From contig NC_135221.1 of the NCBI RefSeq assembly GCF_052324685.1, positions 24,028,592 to 24,092,591 of the forward strand: DNA of 64,000 nt, read 5' to 3'. This document shows positions 51,403 to 63,973 of the stretch, in pieces (position 1 is the first letter of the stretch; every line of letters starts with the position of its first letter). The notes under the pieces are model-generated. The model made no database searches, was not told the DNA's origin, and saw only the letters and a program-made list of their open reading frames with translations. The DNA is from Brachyhypopomus gauderio (Eukaryota; Chordata; Actinopteri; Gymnotiformes; Hypopomidae). A program made the position numbers and the translations under genes.

Positions 51403-52619
51403 ATGGCAAAGCGTGTAGCAGTGATCCTTGCTGGCTGTGGAGTCTATGATGGGACAGAGATCCATGAAGCTTCTGCTATACTGGTACATCTTAGCCGGGC
51501 TGGTGCTAAGGTAAGACAGGAAATAACTTATTTGCATATATAGATGTTTGTCCATGTGTGTGGAAACATACACACATGCATCATATATCAATATTTTGGA
51601 CATGTTCATGCAACTTTGATGTTGACACCTGTGACATCTCAAACTCAAATAAGTCTAAATAAATAAATGTAATTCTGAGGCATCATAAGGGATTCACTAA
51701 TGCTTTTCAACTGCAGGTTCACATGTTTGCCCCCAATGCTGAGATGATGCATGTGGTGAACCACTGCGAGGGAAAACCTGTGACGGACAAGCGCAATGTG
51801 ATGCAGGAAAGTGCCCGCATTGCTCGAGGAGAGGTCACCGACCTGGCCAAACTGGACTCCAAAGACCACGATGTCCTCATCATTCCAGGTCAGTTCAACA
51901 GTCTGGAGTCCAAGTACACTGTAAATCATCTTCCATTAAATGTCATACTGTAATGAAATATAATACCCAAGTATTTCAATTGTATGTTCATATTCATAAA
52001 TTGCTGCAGTACTTTTATTTTTGGAAATAAACCTTACACCATGAAGGTCATTCACTGGAAAATTCCTGACTCGTGAAGTTCAGAACTACTCTGTGATGTA
52101 CTGGTGTCTTCAAATCTAATAAAGTTTACTGCTCCATCCAGGAGGGTTTGGAGCTGCCAAGAACCTCAGTGACTGGGCCACCAAGGGAAAGGAGTATTCA
52201 GTGAAGCCCCTGGTTGAGCAGGTCATCCAGAGTTTCCACAAGGCGGGCAAGCCCATGGGCATGTGCTGCATCTCACCAGTGCTGGCAGCCAAGACCATCC
52301 CTGGCTGTGAGCTCACCGTGGGCCATGACTCCGAGTGTGAGAAGTGAGTATGACATAAACAACACATACATTGTAAAATCAAATGATTGTATGTTAAATC
52401 CACTCTTCACTCTCCCCATCATCTAGGTGGCCATATGCCAGCGTAGCCAAGTCAATGGTGGAACTGGGCTGCAAACATGTGAATAAAAATGTTGGAGAGG
52501 TCCATGTGGACAAGAAGAATAAACTTGTGACTACTAGTGCCTTTATGTGCAATGCACCACTGCATGAGGTATTTGATGGACTGGGGGTCATGGTAACTGA
52601 AGTTCTTAAAATGGCCTGA
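51403..52619 (+). CDS. GATD3/ES1-like protein (DJ-1/PfpI superfamily)
   Basis: Coding exons 51403-51510, 51717-51888, 52142-52343 and 52427-52619; phases 0,1,2 agree; 224 codons. The protein matches the ES1/GATD3 family along its length: [18 protein letters not shown] at the start, an nucleophile-elbow-like [12 protein letters not shown] (Cys135-Cys136), then TVGHD and [13 protein letters not shown] at the end. Human GATD3 is a mitochondrial protein reported to act as a deglycase; fish ES1 was first described as a mitochondrial protein of photoreceptors. Here the reading frame begins directly at the core domain with MAKRVAV, without the long N-terminal presequence of human GATD3 (about 268 residues). 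This copy may therefore be cytosolic, or a second gene beside a canonical es1. The start has a good context (ACAATGG). Divergent from fusion gene B, with about 3 kb of repeats between. Family is certain; the exact orthologue is not. Confidence 0.9.
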
Positions 52620-53639
52620 TTTATACATTTTGCACTGATCATTCAGGCATAATTTCTCAAAATTCCTTTGCTGTGTCATCAGTGTAATTTTTTTTATTGT
52701 GAGGATGCTATTTATTTGCTATTATTTTTACTCACTAGGCAGTGACCAGGCAATAATAACTGCCTTTAATAATTATTATGGACTAATTAGATGCTTTTGT
52801 GAAAATATTTTTTGTGTTATGGCATATTATTATTAAATTATATTGCAATTTAATGTCATTGTCTTTTTAATGTCATTGAAGCACTGAATCACTAAATGAT
52901 TTACTGATATCATGTAAATGTAACAAGGGGTGAGGAAGTGCTTTTCACCAATGAAAGTATACACCAGCACAACAGAGAGTTGAGCAACAAATACGAGTGA
53001 AAGGCACAACTTTGACATTAAATCATTACTCACATTAAATACTCTAATAAACAAGAAACAAGTGCGACACATAACCGTGATGAGATGAGTTACATCCATC
53101 CACCAGCCCCCCCGCACACACACACACACACACACACCAACAACACCCATGGAAATACATACATGGACAAAGAAGGACGAAACCACATACAAATACTGAA
53201 GGCGTCAGTGAGTGGCGTAGAGCAGAAAGTAGAGCAGGTTCAGTTTTGAAAATGGTATTCAGCACACCAGCTGTAACTACAACAGAGGCAGCTAGACCTA
53301 TGAGAACACACTACCACACAGTTCACACATTACACAGTTTTTAGAGTCATAATGACATCATCAGTTCTGACATCTGATACTATCGCACAATGATCATTTT
53401 TACAGCAAACAAATCCCTATTAGCGAATTGTGTGTTTCATCCAGAGATGTCTAACCTAATGACTGGATGAAGAGTGAGCAACAAGATCATACATTTATTT
53501 GAATTTGGTTCAATTTGAGTTTGTTGAATTCACCATCTTCGATTTCACCCAACATTCACTGATGTGCTAATAAGAACTGATTCAGAGTGAAATGTGTAAT
53601 GTAAAGTTATCATGTTGGCTGCCCCTGATTCTCCTTCCT

Positions 53640-54810
53640 CGGGGTTATCTGTCTTTATCAGTGTATGTGTTTGTGTGTCTGTCTTGATGTCATTTTATGT
53701 GTTCATGTGTGTCTGTCTTTATGTCAGTGTATACGTTCATGTGTGTCTGTCTTTATGTCAGTGTCTACGTACTTGTCTGTCTGTCTTTATGTCAGTGTAT
53801 ACGTTCATGTGTGTCTCTCTTTATGTCAGTGTATATGTTCATGTGTGTCTGTCTTTATGTCAGTGTATATGTTCATGTGTGTCTGTCTTTGTCAGTGTAT
53901 ATGTTCATGTGTGTCTGTCTGTCAGTGTATATGTTCATGTGTGTCTGTCTTTGTCAGTGTAAATGTTCGTGTGTCTGTCTATATCAGTGTATGTGTTTAT
54001 GTCTGTGTCTGTCAGTGTATACGTTAATGTGTGTCTGTCTTTGTCAGTGTATATGTTCATGTGTGTCTGTCTTTATTAGTGTATATGTTCATGTGTGTCT
54101 GTCTGTCAGTGTATATGTTCATGTGTGTCTGTCTATATCAGTGTATGTGTTTATGTCTGTGTCTGTCAGTGTATACGTTAATGTGTGTCTGTCTTTGTCA
54201 GTGTATATGTTCATGTGTATCTGTCTTTATGTCAGTGTATATGTTCATGTGTGTCTGTGTTTGTCAGTGTATATGTTCATGTGTGTCTGTGTTGGTCTGT
54301 GTATATGTTCATGTGTGTGTGTTTGTCAGTGTATATGTTCATATATGTCTGTCTATGTTAGTGTATATGTCTGTCTGTCAGTGTGTGTGTTTATGTCTGT
54401 CTTTGTCAGTGTATATGTTCATGTGCATCTGTCTTTATGTCAGTGTATATGTTCACGTTTGTCTGTGTTTGTGTATATGTTCATGTGTGTCTGTCTATGT
54501 TAGTGTATATGTTCATGTGTGTCTGTCTGTCAGTGTATATGTTCATGTGTCTGTGTTTGTCAGTGTATATGTTCGTGTGTGTCTGTCCTTATGTCAGTGT
54601 ATATGTTCATGTGTGTCTGTGTTTATGTCTGTGTATACGTTCATGTGTGTCTGTGTTTATGTCAGTGTCTATGTTCGGGTGTGTCTGTGTCTATATCTGT
54701 GTATACGTTTGTGTGTGTCTGTGTCTGTCTGTGAATACATTAGTGTGTCTGTGTCTGTCTGTGTATACATTAGTGTGTGTGTATGTCTGTGTAAACGTTT
54801 GTGTGTGTCT
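53640..54810. repeat. degenerate ~31-bp minisatellite
   Basis: Units of GTGTCTGTCTTTATGTCAGT followed by GTATATGTTCAT, with many variants. The long Val/Cys/Ser frames are artefacts. 52620-53639 to the left is intergenic with a short CA array at about 53113-53137. Confidence 0.9.
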
Positions 54811-55669
54811 GTGTGTATGTATGCATCTTGGACACACTACGTCTTGAATACCCAGAACATAAGCAGTGTACTGATCACTAGTTAAACATGCCAAACCAGT
54901 TCTGAAATAGGTCAGAGCTTGGACAGAAAGAGCCCTCTCTGGCCCTTATGATTTCACAGACTTGGAACAATATTCAGAAACAATCATGAAGATATCATGA
55001 TTCATGTATGTATACTGTCTTCAAATAAAAGTAACTAGAGAACACCGATGTGTCATGTTGAAAAGGTGCAGTTCTGTTTCCAGATCAGTTGACAGCCCTA
55101 GAGACAGCAAGAACCTCTCACTCTTACTCCATCAGGCTGAGACAAAGAGCACCTACACATGGAAAACCCACAGCAATGTCCCGGACATAAGAAATGCATT
55201 GTGTATCTTTCTGGGTATTCAGGCATCACTGAATCACTAACCAACAAAGACAAGTAGCCAACAAGAAAGAGCCAATCATCTTTACATTAGTACACTGTTT
55301 GTCCACAGCTGATGTGAGGAAGATCTTACTCATAGTCATACTTCACAAAACTGGAGCTGACAGTATACATGGGTGCATGTGTATATTCACCCTTATACAA
55401 GCCTGAAAAATCACCTGTGTTTTGCAGTGACTACAACATGATTCAGTCAGTTAGCCTGAGGTGCTTTGAGAGTCATAATCCCACTTAGTGTCATGGAGTC
55501 AGATATAATTTAATGAGAGAACACATCTGAAGACATTATGTTTAAAAAAAAAAGGTTAGCAGATGGCAGAGATATTTGTCACTGGCATGGCTGTACATAC
55601 AAGCAGTTCCTTTAAAACCTGCCTAGTCCATGTACTTTCTCAAAATACAGCATCCTGCTAGTATCACGG

Positions 55670-56010
55670 TAAAGCCCCTGACTCCTCACTTCGGGTGTAG
55701 TCGTGCTTCTATGTCTATACTTCCGTGTGTTTTTGTAATGTGTGTGTGTGTGTCTGTGTTGTTCATATCATCTGTTCCTTGTCTTGTTAATGTTGTGTGT
55801 TACACTTGTCACTTGTTGTTGTCTGTGTATTTAAGTGTGTATTTAAGTGTGTATTTAAGTGCGCCTCTTTTCCTTGTTTCTCATCAGTTGTTTGACTCAT
55901 CACGTTGTGTTTGTCTACATCTAACTGTTTAGCGCTAAGTGCTATGATTGCTCAACAAAATGAACTGAAAGAATTGAACGCTCCTCTCTCTCCGGTCTCC
56001 TGCCTCAGCT
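55670..56010 (+). mobile_element. possible LTR-like fragment
   Basis: TATTTAAGTGTG repeated three times and a T-rich downstream part, similar in layout to 503-810. No target duplication established. 54811-55669 is intergenic with nothing recognised. Confidence 0.2.
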
Positions 56011-56087
56011 CACTCACTATCATAGCTAGCTTGTGAACTTTATGGATTTACTGAAGTGCAATTTTGACAAGCCCACCAGAGTAATAT

Positions 56088-56368
56088 CAGGGCTCTCAAG
56101 TTTTGGATTCATGCCAGAGTGTGAGAGTTGTTGGGGGGGGGGGGGGGGGGGGGGGGTGGCGAACGTTAGTTGTTGAGCGGGGGGGGGGGGGGGGTATGTG
56201 GCGAACGGCAATTGTTGAGCGGGGGGGGGGGGGGGGTAGATATGGATCGGAGGTAAATAAACTAGATTTTTTTTCTCGCCGTGTGAAATCGGAGGTGTGG
56301 CGTGTGAGCGTGTGAAGACGGTCAAATGCGTGTGTCACACGCTCAATGCGTGAGACTTGAGAGCCCTG
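56088..56368. mobile_element. MITE with CAGGGCTCTCAAGT inverted ends
   Basis: Perfect 14-base terminal inverted repeats. GTAATAT flanks it at 56081-56087 and 56369-56375. Three poly-G runs, each following GTTG or GAGC. The right half matches the MITE at 2501-2801 (GGTAAATAAACT, CGGTCAAATGCGTGTGT, CGCTCAATGCGTGAGA). Confidence 0.78.
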
Positions 56369-56574
56369 GTAATATTAATATACTCCTACTTTAAGCTCTG
56401 CCTTTATTGAGTTGGTTTCAAATGTTCAAATTCCGTTTGTGTCACGTAGGGCTACGCCCCCCTCTCTTAGCTGTCACTCAGAAGTCCTCTGGGACCCAGG
56501 GTAGAAAAAGGAGAAAAGTGAAGGAAGAAAAGCCGCAAAAAATCAGAGGTAATATAATGGTAATATGTGGTAAA

Positions 56575-57100
56575 TTAACACTATACCAGTGGCAAACTGT
56601 CAGGGCCTTCAAGGTCTTCTCTGAAGGTTAATTGACAGAGCCGGAGGGGCTAATCGGGAGATTCGGGAGGATTCCCGATGGGCCGGCTCATGTAAGTCTC
56701 TAGTTTGGGCCGATTGGGAGGGAAAAATTATTTTGGGCCGGATTTGGGCATGAAACTCCCGGGCTGAAAAAGTGTCCCACTCCGGCCCTGATTGCCCTGA
56801 TTTGCACTGGTGGTAGTTGTTGTTTTTTTTATTTAAAAGTTGTTGGTTTTTAAATTTATTATTAATATTTAAAAGTTGTTCTCTGCACTATGTTATGTAA
56901 AATAGTTTAAAAATATTTTTTGTGCAACACCTTTATATTTATTGCTTTTTATATGGTAATATTTAAGTAATTTGCTTTTTATTTGTTTATTTGTAATAGT
57001 GATACAATCAACCCAATGATTTATGATGCAGGGGGCACCAACCAAAATCTGGCCTAGGGCACCACATTGGTCAGGGCCGGCTCTGGGCGTAGGTAAAATG
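56575..57100. mobile_element. cluster of hAT-like ends
   Basis: CAGAGCCGGAGGGGC near 56635 faces GCCCACTCCGGCCCTG-type sequence near 56790, and another CAGGGCCGGCTCTGG lies near 57073. These look like ends of fish hAT MITEs, but I could not define a clean target duplication. 57100-57600 is AT-rich 3' flank of phyH. Confidence 0.35.
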
Positions 57101-57607
57101 GCGGACGTAGTGTGTCCGAGGTTGTATGCCTACTGCCCAATCGCCTACTGAGCAGAACATACTGTATTGAAATCAAGTGTGTACCACTTAGATAGGCCAT
57201 TTCTGACTGAGCTGTCTGCAATTAATAATTATAAAAAAACACCAATTTCACCAATTTTGAGTATAAGAGATCATTATACTAAGGCTTCACATGTTTTCCA
57301 TCTAGGACCTTTTGCTTGTTTAAACCACTTAGTAAATAAAGTTACTCCATTGTAAAATATTGATTGCAAAATAAAAATGTCCATTTTTATTTTAATTACT
57401 TAGATGAAAAATAAATCACATTGTCAGCACCATCCAGTACAGTACATATGATTTACATAAATGATTAATCCATACTTCTTTAGATAAATTTAAGCTAAAA
57501 CTAAAAGTTTTAATCAGTCTCCATCAAAGGTTTTCATAAACATTTACAATAACAAATTAATTGCAGATAAATAAATCTAGTTCAGTTAAACAGTAATTAA
57601 GAGTCAT

Positions 57608-59673
57608 TTATTCACACTTAGTGTTTTTGATGGAGAAGTGGTTGTACTCGTCATTTCCACTAACCAAAACAATGGCTGGGAAACTTCTAGGCCGTTCAGG
57701 ATCCTATCAGAAACACAAAGAACACATTGGCATGTTTCATTGGCAAATAGTTTTTTCTTCCAAAACCAGAAATAGTGACCAGTCTGTCCTGACAGGAGTG
57801 CTGGGATTATAACCTGAATTGGATATGCTGCCGTGGGAACGTAGCGGATCACGAAGCCACAACGCCTCCTGTCGGACATGTTGGGATCACTGGCATGAAC
57901 CAGAAGTCCATCATGGATCTACACAATATTAATATTACAGACAGTTTAGTGTCATGTATTTGTCAGCTCTATTCCCAGACTGGCTCAGCACAGAATTGCT
58001 TAGCACATAACACGTTCATACTGCCCCAAAGTCTTGATAGCTATATCCTATTTTATTCAATGCAGACATGCATAAAGCCAAACTTACAGACATCTGCCCT
58101 GCAAGCAGGGGGCAGAGCACGGCTTTGTCTTTCTGCACCAGCTCCTCTGGAATCTCTTGATTGACAGATAACATGTTACCAGGACGCTTGGCTTGCCGAT
58201 GTGGCATAAGGCCAGAGCAGTGAGTTCCTGTTGAAAAGGGGGCAAACTCATGAAAGTTACTGCTTAACTCAGACTACAGTGTGAGATTAGCTGAAGACGT
58301 GTCTCCGTGCATATATTTGGATAGGCTGAAGGGATCCTTTGTTTTCAGAACATACAGGGTTTGTCAACCTAAAAGGAAGCAGAAGGTTGTATAAATCCAT
58401 CTGGAAGACGTTTGTACCTGGAATGACCCGCAGGGCACCGTTCTCCTCCAGAGAGTCATCCAACGCAAGCCAGACAGACACAACTGGCCCTCCATCAAAT
58501 CCCCAATACCTATGACCATGTACATAAGGTATATTCATGTAGTTCCCAAATCTACAAAATGTGTACATTTACATCATGAATCTTACAAAAAATACATGAA
58601 ACAAATCAATATTGTTACAGCAACTGTGTGAACAAGTACATTAAGCATTTGAATGTCTGATCATGTGTTCAATCCAGTTCTTCTCTGTTCAGTCACATTT
58701 CACTTACTTCATGTCTTGATGCCAGGCGACATATGGAGGCTCAGAGAACATTTTCTGATCAGGCTCAATTTTGTCACTTTGTGTCTGAGCTAGATGAAGC
58801 TTTGACACTGGGTATTTGCAGATGAACCGGGAATCCAGCAGGAGGACATCAGGGCCCAGGATGGCTGTAATAACCTCTAGAACTTTGAGGTGTTTGGTTA
58901 GTGCCATGACCCAGTCGTATTCCATATGCACATTGTGCAGGCTATAGGAGGTGTAGTCCTCCCCTGTGTCAAAAGTTTGAGCACACACATTACATTAATA
59001 CGATTAAATAATTTCATAACACAAGGCAAAAAGGAAAAGTAAAAAATAAGCAATTTTTCACCAGCACGTTTAACACATTCTTGTGCATCTAAAGGTGATG
59101 GTGAAAAGTTGTGAAGCATTTAAGCATGTGATCTCTCTGTGCTCTCTCTGTGCTCTCTCTGTGATCTCTCTGTGATCTATCTGTGCTCTCTCTGTGATCT
59201 CTCTGTGATCTCTCTGTGCTCTCTCTGTGATCTCTCTGTGCTCTCTCTGTGATCTCTCTGTGATCTCTCTGTGATCTATCTGTGCTCTCTCTGTGATCTC
59301 TCTGTGATCTCTCTGTGCTCTCTCTGTGATCTCTCTGTGATCTCTCTGTGATCTATCTGTGCTCTCTCTGTGATCTCTCTGTGATCTATCTGTGCTCTCT
59401 CTGTGATCTCTCTGTGATCTCTCTGTGCTCTCTCTGTGATCTATCTGTGCTCTCTCTGTGATCTCTCTGTGATCTATCTGTGCTCTCTCTGTGATCTCTC
59501 TGTGATCTCTCTGTGCTGTTGTTCCAAACAATGCCACACTTACCAAACTTTCTCTCCAGTTCAGCAAACGCAGCCCTAGCCTGCCGTAGCTCCTCGGAGC
59601 TCAGTATGGGGAGGCTGGTCAGATAGCCCAGCTTCTCATAAAGGGCCTTAAGTTCTGCCTTCTGTCCACTCAT
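57608..59673 (-). CDS. PhyH-family Fe(II)/2-oxoglutarate dioxygenase
   Basis: Coding exons on the minus strand: 59544-59673, 58708-58963, 58418-58509, 58088-58227, 57814-57918 and 57608-57703; phases 1,2,1,0,0 agree; 272 codons. Iron-binding residues are visible: His125-x-Asp127 in VAWHQDM and a distal His in LLVHAS (His214), followed by an Arg-rich SDRRRCGFVIRY that would hold 2-oxoglutarate. ENGALRVIPGTH is the usual PhyH turn. It resembles bacterial-type phytanoyl-CoA dioxygenase family proteins more than human PHYH or PHYHD1, judged from memory. Substrate unknown. The start chosen is the ATG at 59671-59673; the frame is open further upstream but with no ATG. A CATAAAAG box at about 59785-59793 could serve as TATA. 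Intron 1 holds a 12-bp-type minisatellite. No peroxisomal targeting signal is evident at the C-terminus (NTKCE). Confidence 0.87.
59120..59515. repeat. (TCTCTGTGATC/TCTCTGTGCTC) minisatellite in phyH intron 1
   Basis: About 33 units of 12 bases with GATC/GCTC/GATCTA variants, starting about 30 bases inside the intron. Confidence 0.92.
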
Positions 59674-61339
59674 AGCTGATGTGAGGAGCTGGCTCTGGTG
59701 TTCTGGTAACTGTGGCGTTGCTGAGGTCCTCTCTTCTCTGCTCACTTCTTGTCCTCTTCTCGTACTCGATGAGGGAGATTGTTGCTTTTATGAAGCTTAG
59801 TCCTCTGGGATTATATGTGGGAGGAGGGGTTGATTAGAGAGAGAGATAGAGAGAGGGACAGAGAGCAAAATAGTCAAAAAACTAAACTCTAAAAGTCAAA
59901 GAGTTCAAGAGACACTCTAAAAGAGTCAAAGAGTTCAAGAGACACACTAAAAGAGGTACATCCTCATCTAAAAAACAGACTTGTCTCTCCACCTTATTTC
60001 AAATATTGAAAGCAAAGGTATTTTTGGTTGTTTATGGAGGAATAGAGAGTTCCATAGTGGTCAGTGCTTCATGACCAACTAAATGTGAAAAACATGTTGC
60101 CCACAAATGGGTGGAGGACCGTCTTTCTTCCAGTGCTGTGAAACACTAGCAGCCCTGTTAAATACTAGCACCATACATAATATTAAGTCACTTGACAGAA
60201 ACAGATTGTTCCCTAAAATATTGTTAGGCTACACCTGCCTGAAATAGTAGGAAACTGCTGCTAGCAAATGAATATACCACACAGAAGAACTGTGTCTGGT
60301 CCTAGTGGTCACTTATTTTATATTCAAAATTAAATAAAAATAAAATGCTAATGACCAAAATAAAATGAATAAAGTTACAGTTAAAGCAGGACATTAAATA
60401 CATATTCAGTTATGTCAGCAGTTATATAATATTTAGAAATATGCAGTAAAATATTTACCACCTGCTCTTTCAACTGTTCTTTCTTTCTTGTGGATGAAAA
60501 CTGTTATCAGTTGTAGAAAATCTCACTCTTTTATACTCTGATAGGAGGATGTCTTTGAATGCATTCCACACATGGAACCTCCAGCACAAATAAGTGAATG
60601 CTTTATTCATTGTGAGTCATTGAGGCGCTGTTAATCTGTGTGATGAAATGGAAAATCCAAACTGGGTGGTCAGGGCACATTTCCTGTTATGGCCATACCT
60701 TGAGTATCTAGATTATCTACACTAAATACATGTGACTTTCACAGTATGTCTCAGTGATCTGAGATGCAGTTAAGTGTTTGCAGTGCCATCTACTGGCTAG
60801 CGTTTGTCAGTGATTCGGGATGTCTCAGGACATCCAGAGAAGGCTAATCACTCAATACTTCATGGTCACCCCTCATTCCGTTTTCTAGACTTTTCTAGCT
60901 TTTTTGTCTGCCACTGGCATTGAGTCTAGTGTGTCATGGCATGTTACTGTTATCATGAAGACCTAAGCTTGAAAATGGTAAAAAAATATATATGGAGAAA
61001 TAAAGCATATGTAGAAATATGCTGTTTGTAACATGCACACAGACTGTAAATATATATTTTAAAGGCAAATTTTTAAATGACATCACTACTATTATGCCTT
61101 ACTACTGTTTTTGTTAATGTGAATATTCATATTGTTTAGAATGTGGTGGTTCCTTTGACAAGCTTAGCTGAGGACTTTAAATGTGCTCAGGTGATCCACA
61201 AGTTTGTTTTGTTGGGATCATGTGAAACAGGGAAAAACAGGTGTTGGGTCAAGTGAGTCCTGGAAGACATTTGAGAAGGTCAAATCACACAGGAGAAAGA
61301 AGAGGATGGTGAGAGCAGAGCAGCGAGGCCAGAGGTGCA

Positions 61340-61565
61340 GCAGGGGAACGCGTGGAGGAACGTGTGGTGTGGAGGAATGTGTGGAGGAACGTGTGGAGGA
61401 ACGCGTGGAGGAACGTGTGGAGGAACGTGTGGTGTGGAGGAATGTGTGGAGGAACGCGTGGAGGAACGTGTGGAGGAACGTGTGGTGTGGAGGAACGTGT
61501 GGCGTGGAGGAACGTGTGGAGGAACGTGTGGAGGAACGCGTGGAGGAACGTGTGGAGGAACGGAG
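61340..61565. repeat. 12-bp minisatellite (GTGGAGGAACGT)
   Basis: About 18 units with GTGGTGTGGAGG variants. 59880-61339 and 61566-62442 otherwise show no gene or recognised repeat. Confidence 0.92.
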
Positions 61566-62442
61566 GGTCATTGGTGAGAGCTGTGGGTGATGGATGCCAG
61601 TCACATCAGGTTTTCACTAAGAGCAACTTGTGACGTACTTCCCACTCTAAAAAACGTTGGACAAGTGGGAGGTGAAGACCCTAAGGGTAACTTGGCAGCT
61701 GAAGCATTTTATCAGTGGATAAGGTCAGATTGTGGCAGGGTCATTATATGTGGAGACACATGCTTAGTGCATTAGTGCTTATTTCATAGTAAACACATAA
61801 GTTAAGGATTACAAAAATAAACATAACTAATACACAGATTTTCCTGTAGAGTAAAGAAAATGCATTAAGACAATGCTCTGGACAAAGACTGGGCCATATA
61901 ATGTAAATCAGTAGCAAAAGACAGGGAACATCAAACAAACCCAACAAGGAAAAAACCTACAGAATGGATTCATTACAACAAATGGTTTCTCACCATTTAC
62001 TTCCTAGTAACTCTACAAAGACCAAGAAGTTATTTTTATTCATGAAAACTACTTTATTTCCCTTATGGTTAAAATTAGAAATCATTTGCTGCATGTTAAC
62101 CTACAAAATGAATCCTTGGTATTGGACTCAGGTTGAGCTCTGGAGTAAAACGGAGTTCCCCAATTATCTATTAACTACTAAGTTACTAAGTATGACCTCA
62201 AGGTAAAATCTCATCTTATTACTAGCTTGAAATCTTTTATGAAAGACTTCTTTCCTGTTTCTTTGAAATGAGACAAACAGGACAGAGCTCTTTTGTCAGG
62301 TGAGCAACGTGCTCCTGAAACTCTAGGATTACAGGAAGATTTTCTTTAAACATTTTAAAGTAGATGTGTAAATCTTAACATTCCTTCCCTGGGGTTCAGA
62401 GAGAGTGTTTTTATTTCAGTTTCCTAACGTCATTGTCATAGC

Positions 62443-62776
62443 TGTGACGGGGGTATAGAGGCGGCCGGAGGCACTGGTTGTACGTCATGATCTTTATTCT
62501 CCATAACGCAAAACAGATACAAGAACAAAAGAGTAAAGAACAAAAGCGAAAGGTAAGAGGTCTCTAATGTCGTATCAGAAGTGAGTAGCTTCCAACACGT
62601 TGTCCTCAAGGAATGTGCAGCACTGGACTGCAAGACCTGTGGGATAATAAATGGGTGCACACTACTATGGGACAGGTGTTAATAATCAGGTGATTGGGAC
62701 CGGGGTAGTGGCTTGGTGTTAGGAGGCGTGTGCAGTGTGCGCCCTCTGGTGGCCTCCCGGCCGACTCACCGTGACA
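62443..62776 (-). mobile_element. solo LTR, TGTCACGGTGAG type
   Basis: Read in reverse it starts TGTCACGGTGAGTCGG and ends CCCCCGTCACA, with an internal AATAAA. TAGC flanks both ends (62439-62442 and 62777-62780). Ends match LTR family A, but the body differs. Confidence 0.65.
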
Positions 62777-62931
62777 TAGCGACAACTGTGCAAACAGATT
62801 TGTCATAATACCAATGTCCATTATTATTAAAATGCCTTGCCACTGAAAATAAAAAAATCTTAATTATAATGGTCCAAAGGTATTCAAGAAAATGTTCTGC
62901 AAGCATTCTTTTGGTTTTTCCAATGTCAAGT

Positions 62932-62995
62932 CAAGCCAAATGTATTTAAATAGCGCTTTATATTTATATAGCAATGTACTATAAACTATTATGTC
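62932..62995 (-). mobile_element. short LINE/SINE tail fragment
   Basis: GTCAAGTCAAGCCAAATGTA followed by AATAGCGCTTTATATTT resembles the CR1/L2 3' tail. Confidence 0.4.
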
Positions 62996-63257
62996 TATTG
63001 CAGTTTAAACAGTAGACAACTCCCGCAGTAATGGATGATAATTAATGGGTGATAAAAACAAGCCCTTTCATGCTATTTTAGTAGCTCTGTTAATAAATTA
63101 ACATGTAGCACATCTCCAGTGTTTGCAGGCCAGTTGAGTGGTCATTTATCTCACTCTTGAAGAGTTGGTCTTTGATGTTGTTTGTCTTGACCCATAGGAG
63201 ATCAGCAGAGGCTCAGTAGCTGTATAATGTATGTTCCCTAACCTGAGAACATAACCT

Positions 63258-63618
63258 GAGATCTCCACCCAGTCCTGGGAACAGCCCAGATACGGAGATC
63301 TCCACCCAGTCCTGGGAACAGCCCAGATATTGAAATCTCCACCCAGTCCTGGGAACAGCCCAGATACGGAGATCTCCACCCAGTCCTGGGAACAGCCCAG
63401 ATATTGAAATCTCCACCCAGTCCTGGGAACAGTCCAGATACGGAGATCTCCACCCAGTCCTGGGAACAGCCCAGATATTGAAATCTCCACCCAGTCCTGG
63501 GAACAGTCCAGATACGGAGATCTCCACCCAGTCCTGGGAACAGCCCAGATACGGAGATCTCCTCCCAGTCCTGGGAACAGCCCAGATATTGAAATCTCCA
63601 TCCAGTCCTGGGAACAGC
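63258..63618. repeat. 37-bp minisatellite (GAGATCTCCACCCAGTCCTG)
   Basis: About ten 37-bp units alternating TACGGAGATCTCC and TATTGAAATCTCC. Confidence 0.93.
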
Positions 63619-63829
63619 CAAGTCAAGTCAAGTCAAATTTATTCATATAGCGCTTTTTACAACATGTGTTGTCACAAAGCAGCTTTACAATTGTATGGGT
63701 CCAGATCCCTAATGTGCAGGCCAAAGGCGACAGTGGCGAGGAAAAACTCCCTATGATGGTGGGGAATAGGAAGAAACCTCGGGAGAACCAAGACTCAAAG
63801 GGAACCCATCCTCCATTGGAGATCTCCTG
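63619..63829 (-). mobile_element. CR1/L2-type LINE 3' end, abutting the 37-bp minisatellite
   Basis: Tail AAGTCAAGTCAAATTTATTC and ATAGCGCTTTTTACAAC, then GCGACAGTGGCGAGG and GGGAACCCATCCTCCATTGG. AGATCTCC, a word of the minisatellite unit, follows on the right. Confidence 0.8.
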
Positions 63830-63973
63830 CCGGAACAGGATCCGGGAACTCTTTCATTTTGAAGCGTGCGTTCCGAGAACTGTCTGCCTCGATCCGGCAA
63901 AATATTATACCGCCAATGTAACAATTTACGCTTGCGTTCCGGCAACGTTTGATTTACAAAATAAGCCCTGTAT

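Noticed and set aside
53612-54885. Overlapping 100-280 residue Cys/Val-rich frames
   Set aside because: Degenerate minisatellite open in all three frames.
59671-59745. phyH start further upstream at 59745
   Set aside because: That codon is GTG; the first ATG in frame is at 59671-59673.
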